A program made the translations under genes and the position numbers. The notes beneath the pieces are model-generated. The model worked only from the letters and a program-made list of their open reading frames with translations, made no database searches and was not told the origin of the DNA. Positions 34,637 to 42,615 of a stretch of 64,000 nucleotides of DNA are shown piece by piece. Source of the stretch: Pyrinomonadaceae bacterium (GTDB taxonomy: Bacteria > Acidobacteriota > Blastocatellia > Pyrinomonadales > Pyrinomonadaceae); assembly GCA_030841105.1 (NCBI GenBank), contig JAVEDE010000112.1:56633-120632 (forward strand), given 5' to 3'. Each line of letters starts with the position of its first letter. Positions within the stretch are counted from its first letter, which is position 1.

Positions 34637-36154
34637 TCAATTCTTCACACGTTCGTCCGGCTTCGCTTCGCCGCCTTCGTTCTTCTTCGCGGCCTCGGCG
34701 TCAGGCTTCGGCTTCGCGTCGGTCGGCATGTAGTAGCCGCGCCGCGCCTTCACTTCGAGCTTGCGCTCCTTGCCTTTGGCGTCGCGCGCACGCACGCGCA
34801 CTTCGAGCGGGTGCATCTGGCCGTCGTCCGTTTCCGTCTCGGCGAGGGCGAAGCCGAGGCTGTAACGCGAGTTGAGATTGCCGACGATGCGGCTCAACCC
34901 GTTCGCGTAGTCGGCGGGGCGGCGCACGCGCACCGACTCGCCGCCCGTCGCCTTCGCCAGATATTGCGCGCTCCCCGAAATGCTGATGCCCGCCAGATTG
35001 CCGAGCGGTTTCAAGAGCGGCATCGCGAACTTGAAGCCCGTCTTCATGTCCGTCACGAGCGCGCTGAAGATGACGTTCGACTTCAAGAGCTTCGACTCGA
35101 CGTAATCCCTTTGCGTGTAGAAGACGGGCGCGATGCCGTCCGTGATGTAGACGACGGCGGGCTGCGAGTTGGGACGCTCCGCCGCGACGCGCTTCGTGAT
35201 CTCGACGGCCGCCGCCGCGAGATCGAACGGGTCTTGGTACTCGCCCGTGGTCGTGCCGTCCTTGTTCGTGCGCTCGATGATCATCGCGCCGTCCGGTTTG
35301 ACGATGCGCTTCACCGTGTTGCCCTTCTTGTCCTTGATGTACTCGATCTCGACGTTCTCATCCTGCTCGTCAACGGTCTTGTCTTTCTCGCTGCCCGACT
35401 CGACCTTCACGCCGCCCGACCCGATGGTGATCGAAGTTCCCTTCTCGCCCTTCTCTTTCTCCTGTTTCTCTTTCTCCTGTTTCTCTTTCGCTTGCTTCTC
35501 TTTTTCTTTCGCGGTCTGCTCGATCTCTTTCGCCGCGCCCTCGACGCTCTCGGCCGTTTGCGCGACGGGCGCTTGCGGCTTATCGCCCGACTCGTTCTCG
35601 TCGCCGCCGTCGCCGCCCGCGCCCTCGCCGACGAGCGTCGGGACGATTGCCATCGCCGAAGCGGTCTGCGCGCGGTTGCGCGTGAAAGGCGTCAGCCACT
35701 CGCGGCGGTCTTCGACGCCGTTCGGGTCGAGCACGATGACGGCCACTTCGTCTTCGGCGGGGAGCTTGGAGAGTTCCGCCGCCATCGCTTCGAGGATTTC
35801 GGTGCGGCGCATGTAACGCCCCGCGCCGAGCCGTTCGAGATCGAAGACGAGCGCGAGCGCGAGCGGGCGACGATTCCGGTCGCCTTCGCGCGTGAAGTAG
35901 GAGACGGGGCGCGCGCGTCCGTCGGCGAGCACCTCGAAGTTCTCCGGCGCGAGGCCGGAAGCGAACAACTTCGTCTTCTTGTCCGTCACGAGCGCATCGA
36001 GGAAGACGACGCGCGTTCTGACTTTCACCACCTCGTCCTGCGCCGCCGCCTCTTGCGCCGCCGCGTGCGACGCGCCGCCGCACACGAGCAGCAGCGAGAG
36101 CGCGAGTGAAATAGTCTGGCTGATGGTGCGTGAGAAAAAGTTGTGGCTGCTCAT
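34637..36154 (-). CDS. VWFA-related (Acidobacteria-type) exported protein
   Basis: This 505-residue protein begins with a signal peptide (about 1-34). The VWA-type core opens VVFLDALVTDKKTKLFASGLAPENFEVLADGR and RPLALALVFDLER, and resumes after an insertion with PAVVYITDGIAPVFYTQRDYV. That insertion (about 160-245) contains a Lys/Glu repeat of the KEKEKQAKEKQ kind and probably forms a charged helix. The C-terminal region (YSLGFALAETETDDGQMHPLEVRVRAR) matches the conserved end of the VWFA-related family named for Acidobacteria. Function is unknown; family members are secreted and numerous per genome. The ATG at 36154 starts the signal peptide; upstream frame is heptad repeat. Confidence 0.88.
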   Translation of the reverse strand: MSSHNFFSRTISQTISLALSLLLVCGGASHAAAQEAAAQDEVVKVRTRVVFLDALVTDKKTKLFASGLAPENFEVLADGRARPVSYFTREGDRNRRPLALALVFDLERLGAGRYMRRTEILEAMAAELSKLPAEDEVAVIVLDPNGVEDRREWLTPFTRNRAQTASAMAIVPTLVGEGAGGDGGDENESGDKPQAPVAQTAESVEGAAKEIEQTAKEKEKQAKEKQEKEKQEKEKGEKGTSITIGSGGVKVESGSEKDKTVDEQDENVEIEYIKDKKGNTVKRIVKPDGAMIIERTNKDGTTTGEYQDPFDLAAAAVEITKRVAAERPNSQPAVVYITDGIAPVFYTQRDYVESKLLKSNVIFSALVTDMKTGFKFAMPLLKPLGNLAGISISGSAQYLAKATGGESVRVRRPADYANGLSRIVGNLNSRYSLGFALAETETDDGQMHPLEVRVRARDAKGKERKLEVKARRGYYMPTDAKPKPDAEAAKKNEGGEAKPDERVKN

Positions 36155-36180
36155 GGCGCGAATGCTCCGTCTCGAATTAA

Positions 36181-36270
36181 AGGATGAAGGATGAGGGTTG
36201 AGGATGAGGCGAAGGTTTCCGCGTCTTGAAGGAACGGCGTTTCGTCCTTCACCTTCCGCCTTCATCCTCG
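36181..36270. repeat. 7-bp-period inverted repeat (locus 9)
   Basis: Left arm: AGGATGA-AGGATGA-GGGTTGA-GGATGAG. Right arm: CGTCCTTCACCTTCCGCCTTCATCCT, partly complementary to it. It lies between two minus-strand genes of the ECF-linked group. The pairing is less regular than at loci 3 and 8, suggesting an older, decayed copy. Confidence 0.75.
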
Positions 36271-36275
36271 CTCTT

Positions 36276-36839
36276 TTACTGCTCGACGCTCGTCGCCTCG
36301 TTCGTCAGTTCGCGGCTTTCGCGTTCGGGGTTCAACAAAAGTTTCGCAAACTCTTCCGGGTTGAGGTTGACTTGCAGCACGGTCGCGTCGCGCTGCCCGA
36401 TGATGACGATGAGGACTTTGAACTTGTCGCCGTCAGCCTTCGTGTAGGTGTAAGTCTGCCCTTCCTCTTCCAAGCGCACGGCGACGAGCGGATGCCATTC
36501 GGGTTCGAGCGTCTGGCGGAAGCGGGCGCGGATGTCGCCTGTGGCGTCGCGTCCCGAAAAATCCTGATCCTCGAAGATCGCCAGTTTGAAAGTGCCGAAG
36601 CGGAGCACGCGCCGCGCGTCTTTCGAGACGACCTTCGCCGTCTTCACGCCGAGGTTGGCGACGAACGGGATGCCGCGATGCTTGACCTTGTAATGCGTCT
36701 CGATGAGTTTGACGACCGCGCTATACTCCGCGCCCTTCTCCGTCGTCGCCGCCGTCGTAGTGGCGGCGACGGACGACGCGGGCGATGCGTTGATGACGGC
36801 GACGAGCAGCAGCAATAGCGTGATGAGTGTCCGGCGCAT
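36276..36839 (-). CDS. Exported protein of unknown function
   Basis: This 187-residue protein has a signal peptide (MRRTLITLLLLLVAVINASPA) and a compact domain from about 40 to 165. The domain has alternating hydrophobic strands (GIPFVANLGVKTAKVV, LRFGTFKLAIFEDQDF, WHPLVAVRLEEEGQTYTY, KFKVLIVIIGQRDATVLQV). I do not recognise a family. It lies 14 bases downstream of the DUF4252 gene on the same strand, so it is almost certainly in the same operon, and its strand pattern and C-terminal VNLNPEEFAKLL resemble the end of DUF4252 proteins. A diverged DUF4252-like partner is a reasonable guess. Confidence 0.7.
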   Translation of the reverse strand: MRRTLITLLLLLVAVINASPASSVAATTTAATTEKGAEYSAVVKLIETHYKVKHRGIPFVANLGVKTAKVVSKDARRVLRFGTFKLAIFEDQDFSGRDATGDIRARFRQTLEPEWHPLVAVRLEEEGQTYTYTKADGDKFKVLIVIIGQRDATVLQVNLNPEEFAKLLLNPERESRELTNEATSVEQ

Positions 36840-36853
36840 CGTGTGTTCCTCCC

Positions 36854-37471
36854 CTACTGTTTCTTCGGCGCGGGCTTGTTGTCTTTGTTGTCGCCGTTGC
36901 CGATGCCGAGTTCGGGGATGCCGAACTGGCCTTCGAGTTGGCTCAGTTGTTCGAGGTCAATCGTGCCGACGATGTTAACGAGCGTGAGCCGCTTCGGTTC
37001 GAGCGCGAGGATAGCGATGCCGTCTATGCGCCCGGTGGCGGTCATCATGTAGACCTCGACGTGCATGTTCTCGCCCGCCTTCTTCTTAATGATGTTGACG
37101 AGCCGCGCCCAGCCGGGCGAGCGCAACTGCGCGCGCACGCCGGTCAAGTTGGACTCGCCGTATTCGCCCTCGTTGGTGAAGCCGTAGCTGCGCACGTAGA
37201 CGCCCCGCAGGCCGCCGACGATCTTGCCGATGTCCACCTTCTCGCCCGTGTCGGTCGTCGTGATGATCTTCTTCGGGATGATGCGCAGCAAGTTCTCGTC
37301 GAGGTTCACGTCAATGAGTTCGCTCGACTTCTGCGCGAGCGACGCCTCGTTGTCGAGTTGCAATCTGGCCGCGGCCTGCGGCTGTTGCGCGCGCCCGGCG
37401 GTCGCCCCTGCCGCGACGAGCGCGACGGCGAGGCATAAAAGTTTCGTCCATGAATTAAGTTTCGTTCTCAT
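36854..37471 (-). CDS. DUF4252 family exported protein
   Basis: This 205-residue protein has a signal peptide (about 1-28, ending GRAQ). The domain matches DUF4252: IVGGLRGVYVRSYGF, GWARLVNIIKKKAGENMHVEVYMM, GIAILALEPKRLTLVNIVGTIDLEQLSQL. DUF4252 genes are frequently found beside ECF sigma and anti-sigma genes, which is the case here. The tail after residue 185 is Asp/Asn/Lys-rich and probably disordered. The role is unknown; an outer-envelope or regulatory function within the sigma regulon is inferred. Gaps of 14 and about 85 bases to its neighbours are consistent with one operon. Confidence 0.85.
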   Translation of the reverse strand: MRTKLNSWTKLLCLAVALVAAGATAGRAQQPQAAARLQLDNEASLAQKSSELIDVNLDENLLRIIPKKIITTTDTGEKVDIGKIVGGLRGVYVRSYGFTNEGEYGESNLTGVRAQLRSPGWARLVNIIKKKAGENMHVEVYMMTATGRIDGIAILALEPKRLTLVNIVGTIDLEQLSQLEGQFGIPELGIGNGDNKDNKPAPKKQ

Positions 37472-37556
37472 AATTACTCCGTTTCGTCTGCACTCTAATC
37501 CGCTTCGCGGTGGTGGACTGTCATTCGCTTCGCTGCGGGCGCACTTGCCCGGCGCG

Positions 37557-38225
37557 CTATTTCCCGGCGCGACCGATCTCCTGCATCTCGCGTTGCGCGT
37601 AGTTGAGCTTCGCGCTCGCCAGCCGGAGCGCGAGCATCAACTGCTCGGTCGCCTCACGCTGCTGCGGCGTCAGCGGCCGCTCGACCTGCCAGCGCATCGT
37701 GCCGTTCGCGGCCACTTCTTCCAGCGGCGCGTTCATTCTCTGATTCACGCGCGGGGTTAACTTCTGTCGCCGCGCGACCAACTGACGCGGCGACGGGCGA
37801 TGTGTCTTCGTCTCTGTTGCGACGACGACCGCTGTATTCTCTCGCGGCTTCGGCGCGAGCGCGTTGTCAACTGAATCACTCCTGGGAGTCGCGGCGTTCG
37901 GGGCGATAGCTGTCGCCTCCGTCCGTTTGCTCTCGCTCGTCGCGCCGCCCTGTTTCACCTTCGCTAGTTCCTGAGTTTGCGGCGCGCGTGTCAACAACCA
38001 GACGCCTGCGAGCAACGTCAGGAGGAGCGAGGCGGCGAGGGCGAGGCGCGGCCGTGAAAAGATCAACATGGGCGTCGGTCGCGTCGCCGCTGCTACGGTT
38101 TGCGGCATGGCGGTCTCCGGAATGTCCAACGGGCGCGGCTGGTACTTGAGCGCGCCGAGCAAGTTTTCGAGTTGCGCTACGTCCTCTTCGGGTTCGCCGG
38201 TTTTGTCCCACAGGTAATCGCTCAT
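37557..38225 (-). CDS. Probable anti-sigma factor
   Basis: This 222-residue protein has a short cytoplasmic segment (MSDYLWDKTGEPEEDVAQLENLLGAL...), one membrane helix (about 58-75, LALAASLLLTLLAGVWLL) and a long periplasmic part. The DYLWDKTGEPEEDVAQLE start is typical of putative membrane anti-sigma factors in Acidobacteria; there is no zinc-binding HCC motif. It begins three bases after the stop of the ECF sigma gene, the classic arrangement. The periplasmic half has a Pro/Arg-rich linker and a helical C-terminus (RPLTPQQREATEQLMLALRLASAKL). The inferred role is to hold the sigma factor at the membrane until a signal arrives. Confidence 0.78.
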   Translation of the reverse strand: MSDYLWDKTGEPEEDVAQLENLLGALKYQPRPLDIPETAMPQTVAAATRPTPMLIFSRPRLALAASLLLTLLAGVWLLTRAPQTQELAKVKQGGATSESKRTEATAIAPNAATPRSDSVDNALAPKPRENTAVVVATETKTHRPSPRQLVARRQKLTPRVNQRMNAPLEEVAANGTMRWQVERPLTPQQREATEQLMLALRLASAKLNYAQREMQEIGRAGK

Positions 38226-38228
38226 GGC

Positions 38229-38843
38229 TTAATGCTCCCTCTCGATCTTCGTCCCGCCCAAACGCTCGCGCAGCAGTTTCATTCCGCGGTGGATGTTGAC
38301 CCGGACGGAGGCGGGCGCGAGTCCCGTGCGCTCCGCGATCTCCGGCCCCGTCATGCCTTCGACGAAACGCAGGATCAAAGGCTCGCGGTAGGCTTCCGGC
38401 AGTTGCCGGATCAAATTCAACACTTCGGTCGCCTCGGCTTCGGGCGCGGTCACGTTGGTCGTTGCGATGTCGTCCGTCAACTCGGCCGTGTCGCGCGAGC
38501 GGCGGTGAAAGTCCATCGCGCGGTTGCGCGTGATCATGGCGAGCCACGGGCCGAAGAGGTTGGCGTCGCGCAGAGACTCGATCTTTCTGAGCGCGACCAG
38601 AAACACGTCCTGCACCAGATCGTCCACTTCGCCGTAGGGCACGCGCGCCAAAAGTATCCCGTGCACCATGCGCGAGTAGGTGTCGTAGAGTCGCCCGAAG
38701 GCGTCGCGGTCGCCCGCCCGCACCGCCGCCACGAGGGCGGCGTCGGCGGAAATCTCTAACTGTGGAGAGGAGGCCGTCGCGGACATATTCGTTCCGATTG
38801 CGTGGAGCATGCCGCCTGCTGCTGTCGCCTCTACTTCATACAT
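38229..38843 (-). CDS. ECF-type RNA polymerase sigma factor
   Basis: This 204-residue sigma-70 family protein has region 2 (about 38-100: VRAGDRDAFGRLYDTYSRMVHGIL, DDLVQDVFLVALRKI, WLAMITRNRAMDFHRR) and region 4 (about 140-195: LPEAYREPLILRFVEGMTGPEIAERTGL, SVRVNIHRGMKLLRERL), without region 3. It directs RNA polymerase to a special promoter set. The start is uncertain: ATGs occur at residues 1, 12 and 20, and the first 19 residues are poorly conserved in style, so the true start may be at 38786. The probable anti-sigma gene follows by three bases. Autoregulation is common, but no repeated promoter motif was confirmed upstream. Confidence 0.92.
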   Translation of the reverse strand: MYEVEATAAGGMLHAIGTNMSATASSPQLEISADAALVAAVRAGDRDAFGRLYDTYSRMVHGILLARVPYGEVDDLVQDVFLVALRKIESLRDANLFGPWLAMITRNRAMDFHRRSRDTAELTDDIATTNVTAPEAEATEVLNLIRQLPEAYREPLILRFVEGMTGPEIAERTGLAPASVRVNIHRGMKLLRERLGGTKIEREH

Positions 38844-39174
38844 TCAACCACAACCTCACTTGACGCTTTCGACTCGCTCACACCGGAGCGTTTGCGCGTT
38901 CGGTTGGTAAGACGCGGCTCTCGCGGCGACTGTTAACAGGCGGCGTCACTTTTCGGCTGAATTTTTTACTCCCACTAGACGGGGCGTCGGAAATAGTGTT
39001 GAATAACCTCTCGTCACGTTCGCTCTGACGGCGCGACTAGCGCGCGCCGTTCATTTTTCCTTACAGTCCACAGACATCTTACGCCGCCCCTCCCCCACGC
39101 AGCGTACTCGTTCCATCTCTCGGCGACGGGAGCGGCATTAACTCCCTTGTCTTTATCGGAAAGGTTACTTCGCG
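38844..39174. other. Divergent intergenic spacer, 331 bases
   Basis: The spacer separates the ECF sigma gene (minus) from the cyclase-like gene (plus) and must hold both promoters. I see no convincing -35/-10 pair. A short GC inverted repeat (GGCGCGACTAGCGCGCGCC) lies near 39032-39050, and a T-rich patch, GAATTTTTTACTCCC, near 38959. GGAAAGG lies about 10 bases before the cyclase ATG. Confidence 0.5.
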
Positions 39175-41031
39175 ATGCCCCAACCTAACCCCACCCTCAC
39201 GACCTACGTGTTCATTGACGTGGTAGATTTCTCCCTGCGTGCCAGCGGGGCGCAGGCCGACATCGTTCGGGAAATGAATGCCCTCGTGCGCGGCGCGCTG
39301 GAGCAGCGCCACGACATCCCCGACGACAAGTTACTCCTGCTGCCGGCCGGCGACGGCGTCTGCATCTGCCTACAGGCCGACGCGCGCATGGCCTACGACA
39401 TTCACATGCAGTTGGCGCTGCACCTTCTCAAGCAACTCCACGAGCGCGCCGGCTCGCCCGAAACTGCCACGCCCGAGTTTGCCCTCCGTATCGGCATTGA
39501 CTCCAACAACGACATAGAGGTGATTGACATCAACGGCCAGCGCAACATGGCGGGCGCGGGCATCAACATGACCCAGCGCATCATGGGGCTGGCCGACCGC
39601 AACCAGATCGTCGTCAGCGACACGATCTACTCGCTGCTCAAAAACCACACGGATTACCCGCCCGCATCGTTCAGAGAGTTCACACCCATCGTCAAGCACG
39701 ACGAGGAGATCACCGTCTACCAGTACAGAGACGAACGGCATGCCGCCGAGGGGCTGAACATAGAACCGCCGAACGCCCTGCGCCACCCCGACATCCGCAA
39801 GCCGGGACGCCAGACCGGCCTCATCAACATCTACCCGCTCCGCAACGAGCAGGTCTTCCACGACGTGCGCGCCGACATCCGAAACGCGCAGAAGCGAATC
39901 TGGCTCGCCGGCGTGGGACTTTCAGAAGTCGTCCCGCTCACGGAACTGTTGGAGACGCTCTCCGCGAAGAGTCAGGTGCAGGTCAGCGACGAGCGGAAGT
40001 TGCAGGTCAGGCTTCTGCTCTTAGACGCCATCAGCAGCCCGGCCGTCTTTCGCACCTTCCTCGAAAGCAACAACCGGCAGTTCAAGGAGTATCTCGACGC
40101 CGACCGCCACGACCCCCAGAACCCGCTTGAGGAGCACCCCTACTTCGAGCACCAACTGTTCAACCATTTCAAGGAGACTTACAACAAGCTCGTCGCCATG
40201 ACCGCGCACAGAGACTCCGCGCTCAAAGACGCCGTCAGGTTCTACGCGCACAACCCGAACTGCTGGCTGGCAATCGTTGACGACACGGCCTACTTCCAGC
40301 CTTACAGCTTCGGCGGCAAGACCAGCAACGAACAAGGCAGTTTCACCATCGGCCACTTGATGCCGGTCTTCAAGTACCGCGCCGGGGCGCAACGCGACGT
40401 GTTCGCCCTGCTCGAAGACCACTTCCACAAACTCTGGATCACGACCGATACAGACCTCTTCCACGTCGGCGTGCGGCTGGCGAACCGCGCCTACTTCGCC
40501 AAGATGATGTTCACCATCCGCAAGCACTGGTTCAGACACGTCTACGGCGCGCTCTACCCGATCAGGAGTTCGCAGGAAGGCAAATACCGGCCGCGACTCA
40601 AACCGCGCAAGCCCTGCCACCTGAACCGGCAACGCCGGCAAATTCTGATGTCGTGGACGGTGGGCAATCACCGGCTGCGAGTCAAGTGTCCCATCATCAA
40701 CTATTCGCGCGAAGGCGTCCTACTGGAAGTGACGGGACGCCCCCACCCGGAGCCGGAGGAGATCGTCGAGTTGAAGATCGTGGCCGCGGCCGACTCGGAC
40801 GAGGCGGACTGCGAACCGCCGGAAGCGGCCTATTTGAAAATCAAACTGATCAGCCCGACCGGCGGCAAATTCATCGTGCTCCGCCGGGAAAAACGCTACG
40901 TCGAAAAGAAAAAGAAGCCGGCGCAGGACGAGGAGCACGAGGAGAACGAGGGGGACGAGGAGGACAAGCTTCGCATCTTCATCGCCCTTCAAGCGTACGA
41001 GGCGGGCACGCCTCTCACGCCGAAGGGGTGA
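39175..41031 (+). CDS. Class III cyclase-like + middle domain + PilZ protein
   Basis: This 618-residue cytoplasmic protein has three parts. Residues 10-190 match a class III nucleotide cyclase fold: YVFIDVVDFS with the first metal Asp15, LLPAGDGVCI with Asp60, and GAGINMTQRIM with the Asn131 and Arg135 expected in catalysis. The usual base-selecting Lys before the second Asp is Leu. Residues 215-465 (IYPLRNEQVFHDVRADI, then FYAHNPNCWLAIVDDTAYFQ) have an arrangement loosely like the phospholipase D superfamily but lack an HKD motif. Residues 480-600 resemble PilZ, with NRQRRQ (484-489), INYSREG (508-514) and following beta strands. A Lys/Glu-rich stretch (about 578-600) precedes the end. The protein may synthesise a cyclic nucleotide under c-di-GMP control; this is inference. 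Confidence 0.72.
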   Translation: MPQPNPTLTTYVFIDVVDFSLRASGAQADIVREMNALVRGALEQRHDIPDDKLLLLPAGDGVCICLQADARMAYDIHMQLALHLLKQLHERAGSPETATPEFALRIGIDSNNDIEVIDINGQRNMAGAGINMTQRIMGLADRNQIVVSDTIYSLLKNHTDYPPASFREFTPIVKHDEEITVYQYRDERHAAEGLNIEPPNALRHPDIRKPGRQTGLINIYPLRNEQVFHDVRADIRNAQKRIWLAGVGLSEVVPLTELLETLSAKSQVQVSDERKLQVRLLLLDAISSPAVFRTFLESNNRQFKEYLDADRHDPQNPLEEHPYFEHQLFNHFKETYNKLVAMTAHRDSALKDAVRFYAHNPNCWLAIVDDTAYFQPYSFGGKTSNEQGSFTIGHLMPVFKYRAGAQRDVFALLEDHFHKLWITTDTDLFHVGVRLANRAYFAKMMFTIRKHWFRHVYGALYPIRSSQEGKYRPRLKPRKPCHLNRQRRQILMSWTVGNHRLRVKCPIINYSREGVLLEVTGRPHPEPEEIVELKIVAAADSDEADCEPPEAAYLKIKLISPTGGKFIVLRREKRYVEKKKKPAQDEEHEENEGDEEDKLRIFIALQAYEAGTPLTPKG

Positions 41032-41038
41032 CGGGGAT

Positions 41039-41716
41039 TCAACGCGCGAGCACGACGGGCAGACTCCGGCGGCGCGCGACGGCCGAAGCGCGGTGCGCGG
41101 AGTTGTTCTGAGCGGCCGGGCGTCGTCTCTCGCCCCACGCGCGGGCGAGGCGCGCGAGTTCCGCGCCGTCCGCTTCGGGGTCAACGAGCGTGAGCCAGAG
41201 CGGCGTCGGCAGCCACGCCCACGCCGCGCCATAAGTCTGCTCGTTCAACAACTCCACCCGCCGCTCCATCCGCCACTGCAAGGCGACGGGCGGCATCTCC
41301 TCCCAGTTGTCGTAGCACGCGTGCTGGACGCACGGCGCGGGCTTGGCGCGCGCGTGGACGAGACAGCCCGTGCCGGGGGCAAAGAGCGGGCACGAGTAAG
41401 TCTGCGCGTAGGTGTCGCCCGCGCTCGTCGTGTGCAGGCCGTAGCGTGCGACGGCGAGGCGCGCGCGCGTGTAGACGGCGCGGCGCGCTTCGTCGTCGAG
41501 ACGAGGCGTGCGCCGGAGCGTCTCGCGGATGGCGACGGCTTCGAGGCGCGTGATGTGGACGTTGACGAAGTGCGCGTCGGTGCAGCAGACGCCGGGCGTC
41601 GGGCAGACGCGGCAGTCGCGCGCCGCCGCTTCGTAGTTGACCTTGATGTGACTTTGGAAGGCGGCCTTCCCACGCTGCAAACGCGCAAGCGCAGACGCCT
41701 CGGAGAGTTTCTTCAT
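41039..41716 (-). CDS. YkgJ-type cysteine cluster protein
   Basis: This 225-residue protein has the Cys pattern of the YkgJ/zinc-iron-chelating family: CRVCPTPGVCC near residues 35-45, CPLFAPGTGCLVH near 109-121 and PCVQHACYDNW near 128-138. The eight cysteines would bind metal, zinc or an iron-sulfur type centre. The C-terminal 60 residues are Arg/Ala-rich. ATG at 41716 is chosen; a GTG three codons earlier is possible. It lies 17 bases downstream of the TlyA gene on the same strand, an operon-like arrangement, and converges on the cyclase-like gene with an 8-base gap. The biochemical function of the family is unknown. Confidence 0.85.
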   Translation of the reverse strand: MKKLSEASALARLQRGKAAFQSHIKVNYEAAARDCRVCPTPGVCCTDAHFVNVHITRLEAVAIRETLRRTPRLDDEARRAVYTRARLAVARYGLHTTSAGDTYAQTYSCPLFAPGTGCLVHARAKPAPCVQHACYDNWEEMPPVALQWRMERRVELLNEQTYGAAWAWLPTPLWLTLVDPEADGAELARLARAWGERRRPAAQNNSAHRASAVARRRSLPVVLAR

Positions 41717-41733
41717 CGCAAGCACTAATTCGT

Positions 41734-42492
41734 TCAGTCGTCGGACGCCCGCGCGCGTTCGTAGCAGGCGAGGAACTCGCGGTTGCCGTCCGCGCCCTTG
41801 ATGGGCGAGTCAATCAGGCCGCGCCGCGCGAGTCCCAAGTCTAACGCCGCCCGGTTGACTTCTTCAACGACGCGCGCGTGCTGCGCCGCGTCCGAGACGA
41901 TGCCGCCCTTGCCAACCTCGCCGCGCCCCACCTCGAACTGCGGCTTGACGAGCAGCACGAACCGCCCGCGCTCTGCGAGGAGCGGCACGAGCGCGGGCAG
42001 CACTTTCGTCGCGGAGATGAACGACACGTCCATCACGACGAGATCGAAACGCGTCTCGAAATCTTCCGGCCGCAGGTAGCGCGCGTTGACGCCCTCGCGC
42101 ACCTCGACGCGCGAATCGTTGCGGATGCGCCAGTCGAGTTGGTTGTGCCCCACGTCCACGGCGACGACGCGCCGCGCCCCGTGCTGCAACAGGCAGTCGG
42201 TGAACCCGCCCGTCGAAGCCCCCACGTCGAGGCAGACCAGATCGCGCGGGTCGAGATCGAACGCTTCGAGCGCGGCCTCCATTTTCAACCCGCCGCGCCC
42301 GACGTAGCGCGCCGCCGGGTCGTCCGAGCCGCGCACGCGAATCAACGCGTCCGGCGCAAAACTTTCGCTCGACTTCTCCACGCGCTGTTCGCCGACGAGG
42401 ACGAGACCGGCCATCACGAGAGCCTGCGCGCGTGCGCGCGACGGCGCGAGGCCGCGCTCGACCAGCAACTTATCTATCCGCTCACGTTTCAT
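41734..42492 (-). CDS. tlyA: TlyA-family rRNA 2'-O-methyltransferase
   Basis: This 252-residue protein combines an N-terminal S4 RNA-binding domain (MKRERIDKLLVERGLAPSRARAQALVMAGLV) with an FtsJ-like methyltransferase domain. The junction YVGRGGLKMEAALEAF is diagnostic for TlyA, and motif I is CLDVGASTGGFTDCLL, followed by VAVDVGHNQLDW and VMDVSFISATKVLPAL. In mycobacteria TlyA methylates 16S and 23S rRNA ribose groups; many family members are annotated as hemolysins only by history. The C-terminal SPIKGADGNREFL is also family-typical. The ATG at 42492 matches the domain start. It is first in a two-gene unit with the cysteine cluster gene. Confidence 0.93.
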   Translation of the reverse strand: MKRERIDKLLVERGLAPSRARAQALVMAGLVLVGEQRVEKSSESFAPDALIRVRGSDDPAARYVGRGGLKMEAALEAFDLDPRDLVCLDVGASTGGFTDCLLQHGARRVVAVDVGHNQLDWRIRNDSRVEVREGVNARYLRPEDFETRFDLVVMDVSFISATKVLPALVPLLAERGRFVLLVKPQFEVGRGEVGKGGIVSDAAQHARVVEEVNRAALDLGLARRGLIDSPIKGADGNREFLACYERARASDD

Positions 42493-42559
42493 CCCGCCGC
42501 TACTTTAACGCGAAACCCTCCGCCCGCCCACGCCCCTGACGACCCGGCCGGACGCAAAA

Positions 42560-42589
42560 ACGGCCGGACGCGTTTAAGCGTCCGGCCGT
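42560..42589 (-). terminator. Intrinsic terminator (minus strand)
   Basis: ACGGCCGGACGC (42560-42571) and GCGTCCGGCCGT (42578-42589) form a perfect 12-bp stem with a 6-base loop. On the minus strand the stem is followed by TTTT. It ends the transcript of the Pro/Glu-rich membrane protein gene before tlyA. Confidence 0.9.
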
Positions 42590-42615
42590 CTCTCATCGAA
42601 AGTTGAATCGAAAAC

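Noticed and set aside
39175..41031. Phospholipase D activity for the middle domain of the cyclase-like protein
   Set aside because: No HKD motif is present; only a loose positional similarity remains.
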